This document shows, piece after piece, positions 62,434 to 64,000 of a DNA stretch of 64,000 nucleotides. The stretch is from DT-110 sp030148525. GTDB lineage: Bacteria; Bacteroidota; Bacteroidia; Chitinophagales; Saprospiraceae. Under the pieces are notes generated by a model that was not told the DNA's origin, ran no database searches, and worked only from the letters and a program-made list of their open reading frames with translations. The translations under genes were made by a program, and so were the position numbers. The first letter of the stretch is position 1. Each line of letters starts with the position of its first letter. The DNA is taken from positions 5,890,001-5,954,000 of the forward strand of contig OZ245751.1 in the NCBI GenBank assembly GCA_965227445.1, read 5' to 3'.

Positions 62434-62741
62434 ATGAAAACTTCCTGGCCCAAGCTCGATTATACCTCCTGGGGGGACACCCTCGATACCCTCCACCAAT
62501 GGCTGCAAATTGTCAGTAAGATCCGCATGCGGGCCATGCCGTGGATGAATCATTCCTGGCATGTATCGCTTTCATGCTGCCCTACGACGTAGTCCAGCAA
62601 GCCGATAATCCGGAGACCGTTCTGATGGATTTTCTACAATCCACCTACGAGGCCGCGGCCGATACGGGGAATTGGAGGTCGATCCTCCGGATCGACGAGA
62701 TGAGGGGATGGGGAGATCAGGGGATGCAGAGTCCGGACTAA
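62434..62741 (+). pseudogene. DUF5996 gene remnant with large internal deletion
   Basis: The N-terminal piece (from ATG 62434: MKTSWPKLDYTSWGDTLDTLHQWLQIVSKIRM...WMNHSWHVSL) and the C-terminal piece (AFMLPYDVVQQADNPETVLMDFLQSTYEAAADTGNW, in another frame) match the two ends of DUF5996 proteins, but the central some 200 residues are missing. The break is near 62562-62575. After GNW the sequence passes into a REP hairpin (62678-62696) and an 8-nt array (ATGAGGGG type). Confidence 0.65.
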
Positions 62742-62752
62742 ACTACAAATTC

Positions 62753-63274
62753 ATGAGATACGTCATTTTTTCCATAGTGCTGGTACTACTGGACGTTGGT
62801 GTCATTTGGTGGATCATTCAGCAAATAGACCTTCATCCAAGTATGGGCATTGGGGTACTTGTTTTGTTACTGACGGTATTCGGCTTTAACCTGCTGGTTG
62901 CTTATTTCCTGTATCTGTTTAGCTACCCCAGGCTAGCAAAATTATTTGCCTGGAACAGCGTCTTTGCATCCATTATTATGTGGTATCTTTTTCAAATAGC
63001 ATTTCAGGGCTATACTGATGGGAGGTATGAAACTTGGGTCTTTAGGAAGGATAATACCAAGTTTACTCTGACGATTCACCATGAGGAAGGATTGTTTTAC
63101 ATAAGTAGGTCACTGGCGCGGGACATGAGTCAGGGCTCTGACTATGGTGAATTCACCAAAGAAAAAGGGTATTGGGTTTTAACCACCCCTGCAAAGACTA
63201 TGACTATATCAGGGGATCAATTGATTGGTTTTGAGTCTGAAAATGATACGATTCAGCTTAAAAAAGTACGGTGA
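62753..63274 (+). CDS. Membrane protein of unknown function
   Basis: A 173-residue protein with three helices (about 4-20, 31-55, 61-80) and a C-terminal soluble, beta-rich part (ETWVFRKDNTKFTLTIHHEEGLFYI...YWVLTTPAKTMTISGDQLIGF). No family recognised. ATG 62753 starts with the first helix. AT-richer than most neighbours. Confidence 0.6.
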   Translation: MRYVIFSIVLVLLDVGVIWWIIQQIDLHPSMGIGVLVLLLTVFGFNLLVAYFLYLFSYPRLAKLFAWNSVFASIIMWYLFQIAFQGYTDGRYETWVFRKDNTKFTLTIHHEEGLFYISRSLARDMSQGSDYGEFTKEKGYWVLTTPAKTMTISGDQLIGFESENDTIQLKKVR

Positions 63275-63407
63275 AAATGGCTTTTTAATAGCACCTTGAG
63301 AGCCCCCCAAAAGCAATCTTAAGGCCGACCGTGGGTATACTGATGCTAAAAAGTAGCTGCACTCATCCCAAATGCTACTATACCAGCTTGAATATGAACT
63401 CTATAGC

Positions 63408-63587
63408 GCGTGCCGCTAGTACACTGTAATCTAAGTTATTTGAGAATATGGGTAGGGCATTTAGGCAAAAGACAAGGCGCGAGGAGAGAGCATAGCCATA
63501 GCTACGCGACCAACGAGCAACAAAGTATTTTGCCGATAGGCACAGCCATAAATCAAGGTTCCTTAGGTTACAGTGTACTAGGTACGC
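63408..63587. mobile_element. MITE-like element, 180 bp
   Basis: Terminal inverted repeats: left CTAGTACACTGTAATCTAAG (63416-63435) and right CTTAGGTTACAGTGTACTAG (63562-63581), one mismatch. Outer GCGTRCC bases extend them. The inside has no gene. Two short inner stretches such as GCATAGCCATAGCTACGCGA resemble known MITEs in other bacteria. Confidence 0.75.
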
Positions 63588-63644
63588 AAGCCTGGTTGCC
63601 ATGAATAATCAATAGTCATAAACCGTGCCGTCAGGTACGGTCCC

Positions 63645-63998
63645 TCAATCGTCCTTTACCAGTTCCATTTTTCCCCTCTGCTCCCGGTACACCACATACC
63701 CCACCGCCCTGAGCGAATCCAGTACCGCCTCTTCCGGCACCTGCTCGTAGGCCACCACCCGGTCTATGTGAAACATCGTCTCGATGGGGTGATCGGTGCC
63801 CACCAACAGCACGCTATCCTGTGGATGCTGGCGTTGTACGTGTCGGCCGAATTCGTCGATAGACTGTTGCCAGGCCGGGTAGCGATCGACCGGGGTAAAA
63901 ACCTTGGTTCGCTCCAGAGAATAGCGTACCGGGAGTACGATCAGAGCGGCCAGCACCAACCAGCACAGCCCCTTTTGCCATGCGGTGGATTCCGTCCA
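63645..63998 (-). CDS. C-terminal end of a membrane protein, cut by window
   Basis: The frame stays open to the window's right edge, and shows WTESTAWQKGLCWLVLAALIVLPVRYSLERTK followed by a soluble tail (HVQRQHPQDSVLLVGTDHPIETMFHIDRVVAYEQVPEEAVLDSLRAVGYVVYREQRGKMELVKDD). The last helix and a soluble tail fit an integral membrane enzyme such as a GT-C transferase, but the start is not visible. TTG 63959 is not the true start. Confidence 0.5.
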   Translation of the reverse strand, partial: WTESTAWQKGLCWLVLAALIVLPVRYSLERTKVFTPVDRYPAWQQSIDEFGRHVQRQHPQDSVLLVGTDHPIETMFHIDRVVAYEQVPEEAVLDSLRAVGYVVYREQRGKMELVKDD

Positions 63999-64000
63999 TT

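Overview
The window looks like chromosomal DNA of a Bacteroidota bacterium, most likely of the Saprospiraceae/Lewinella group. The evidence is a Por (type IX secretion) C-terminal sorting domain, DUF5723 and VCBS-type secreted proteins, LytS/LytTR and 7TM hybrid two-component systems with an AraC output, a long amidophosphoribosyltransferase, paired rhomboid proteases next to mutL, and TAnnTTTG-like promoter boxes. This is inference from gene content; there is no rRNA or tRNA gene to anchor taxonomy. Base composition is about half GC, with AT-rich patches at about 34300-35780 and 49680-50700.

Layout. 1-16000: methyltransferase end, LytS/LytTR pair, SnoaL-like secreted protein, large hybrid kinase/AraC regulator, cyclase, VCBS protein, lipoprotein sulfatase, Tat-exported ankyrin-like protein, DUF2071, lipoprotein hydrolase, ECF sigma factor with membrane partner, VOC protein. 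16000-32000: S41 peptidase, DUF885-like lipoprotein, thioesterase, a gene with two compensating frameshifts, a 31-copy heptanucleotide tract, thrS (frameshifted), lpxD, cold-shock protein, flippase, M42 peptidase. 32000-48800: pterin dehydratase, methionine aminotransferase, a repeat-rich gap, an AT-rich pair of secreted proteins, purF-type enzyme, mutL, two rhomboids, an EEP-family protein, cysS, and a minus-strand envelope operon (LysM/glucosaminidase, beta-barrel, lptB, two lipoproteins). 48800-64000: TPR-like protein, repeat-rich gap, APH kinase plus acyl-CoA dehydrogenase, degenerate HD-PycTM protein, two outer-envelope proteins, an IS110 element with a candidate guide RNA, pirin, a stand-alone PycTM protein, DUF5996 remnant, a MITE-like element and the end of a membrane protein.

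The most unusual content is non-coding. (1) Arrays of degenerate 7-nt (sometimes 8- or 9-nt) tandem repeats sit directly after stop codons, often between convergent genes, and sometimes form the last codons of genes; one is nearly perfect, (AGCCGTC)x31. (2) A T-run followed by a 10-nt hairpin with a GAAA loop (TTTT-GSCGAAAGSC) occurs 14 times, in genes and between them. (3) There are several palindrome families, including a perfect 58-bp palindrome, a related trio at 33945, 38204 and 55389, and TAAA-loop hairpins. (4) The IS110 transposase is preceded by hairpins that covary around an identical loop, as expected for a structured guide (bridge) RNA. Several frameshifts (thrS, 21244-21876, 34617) may be assembly errors and should be checked against reads.
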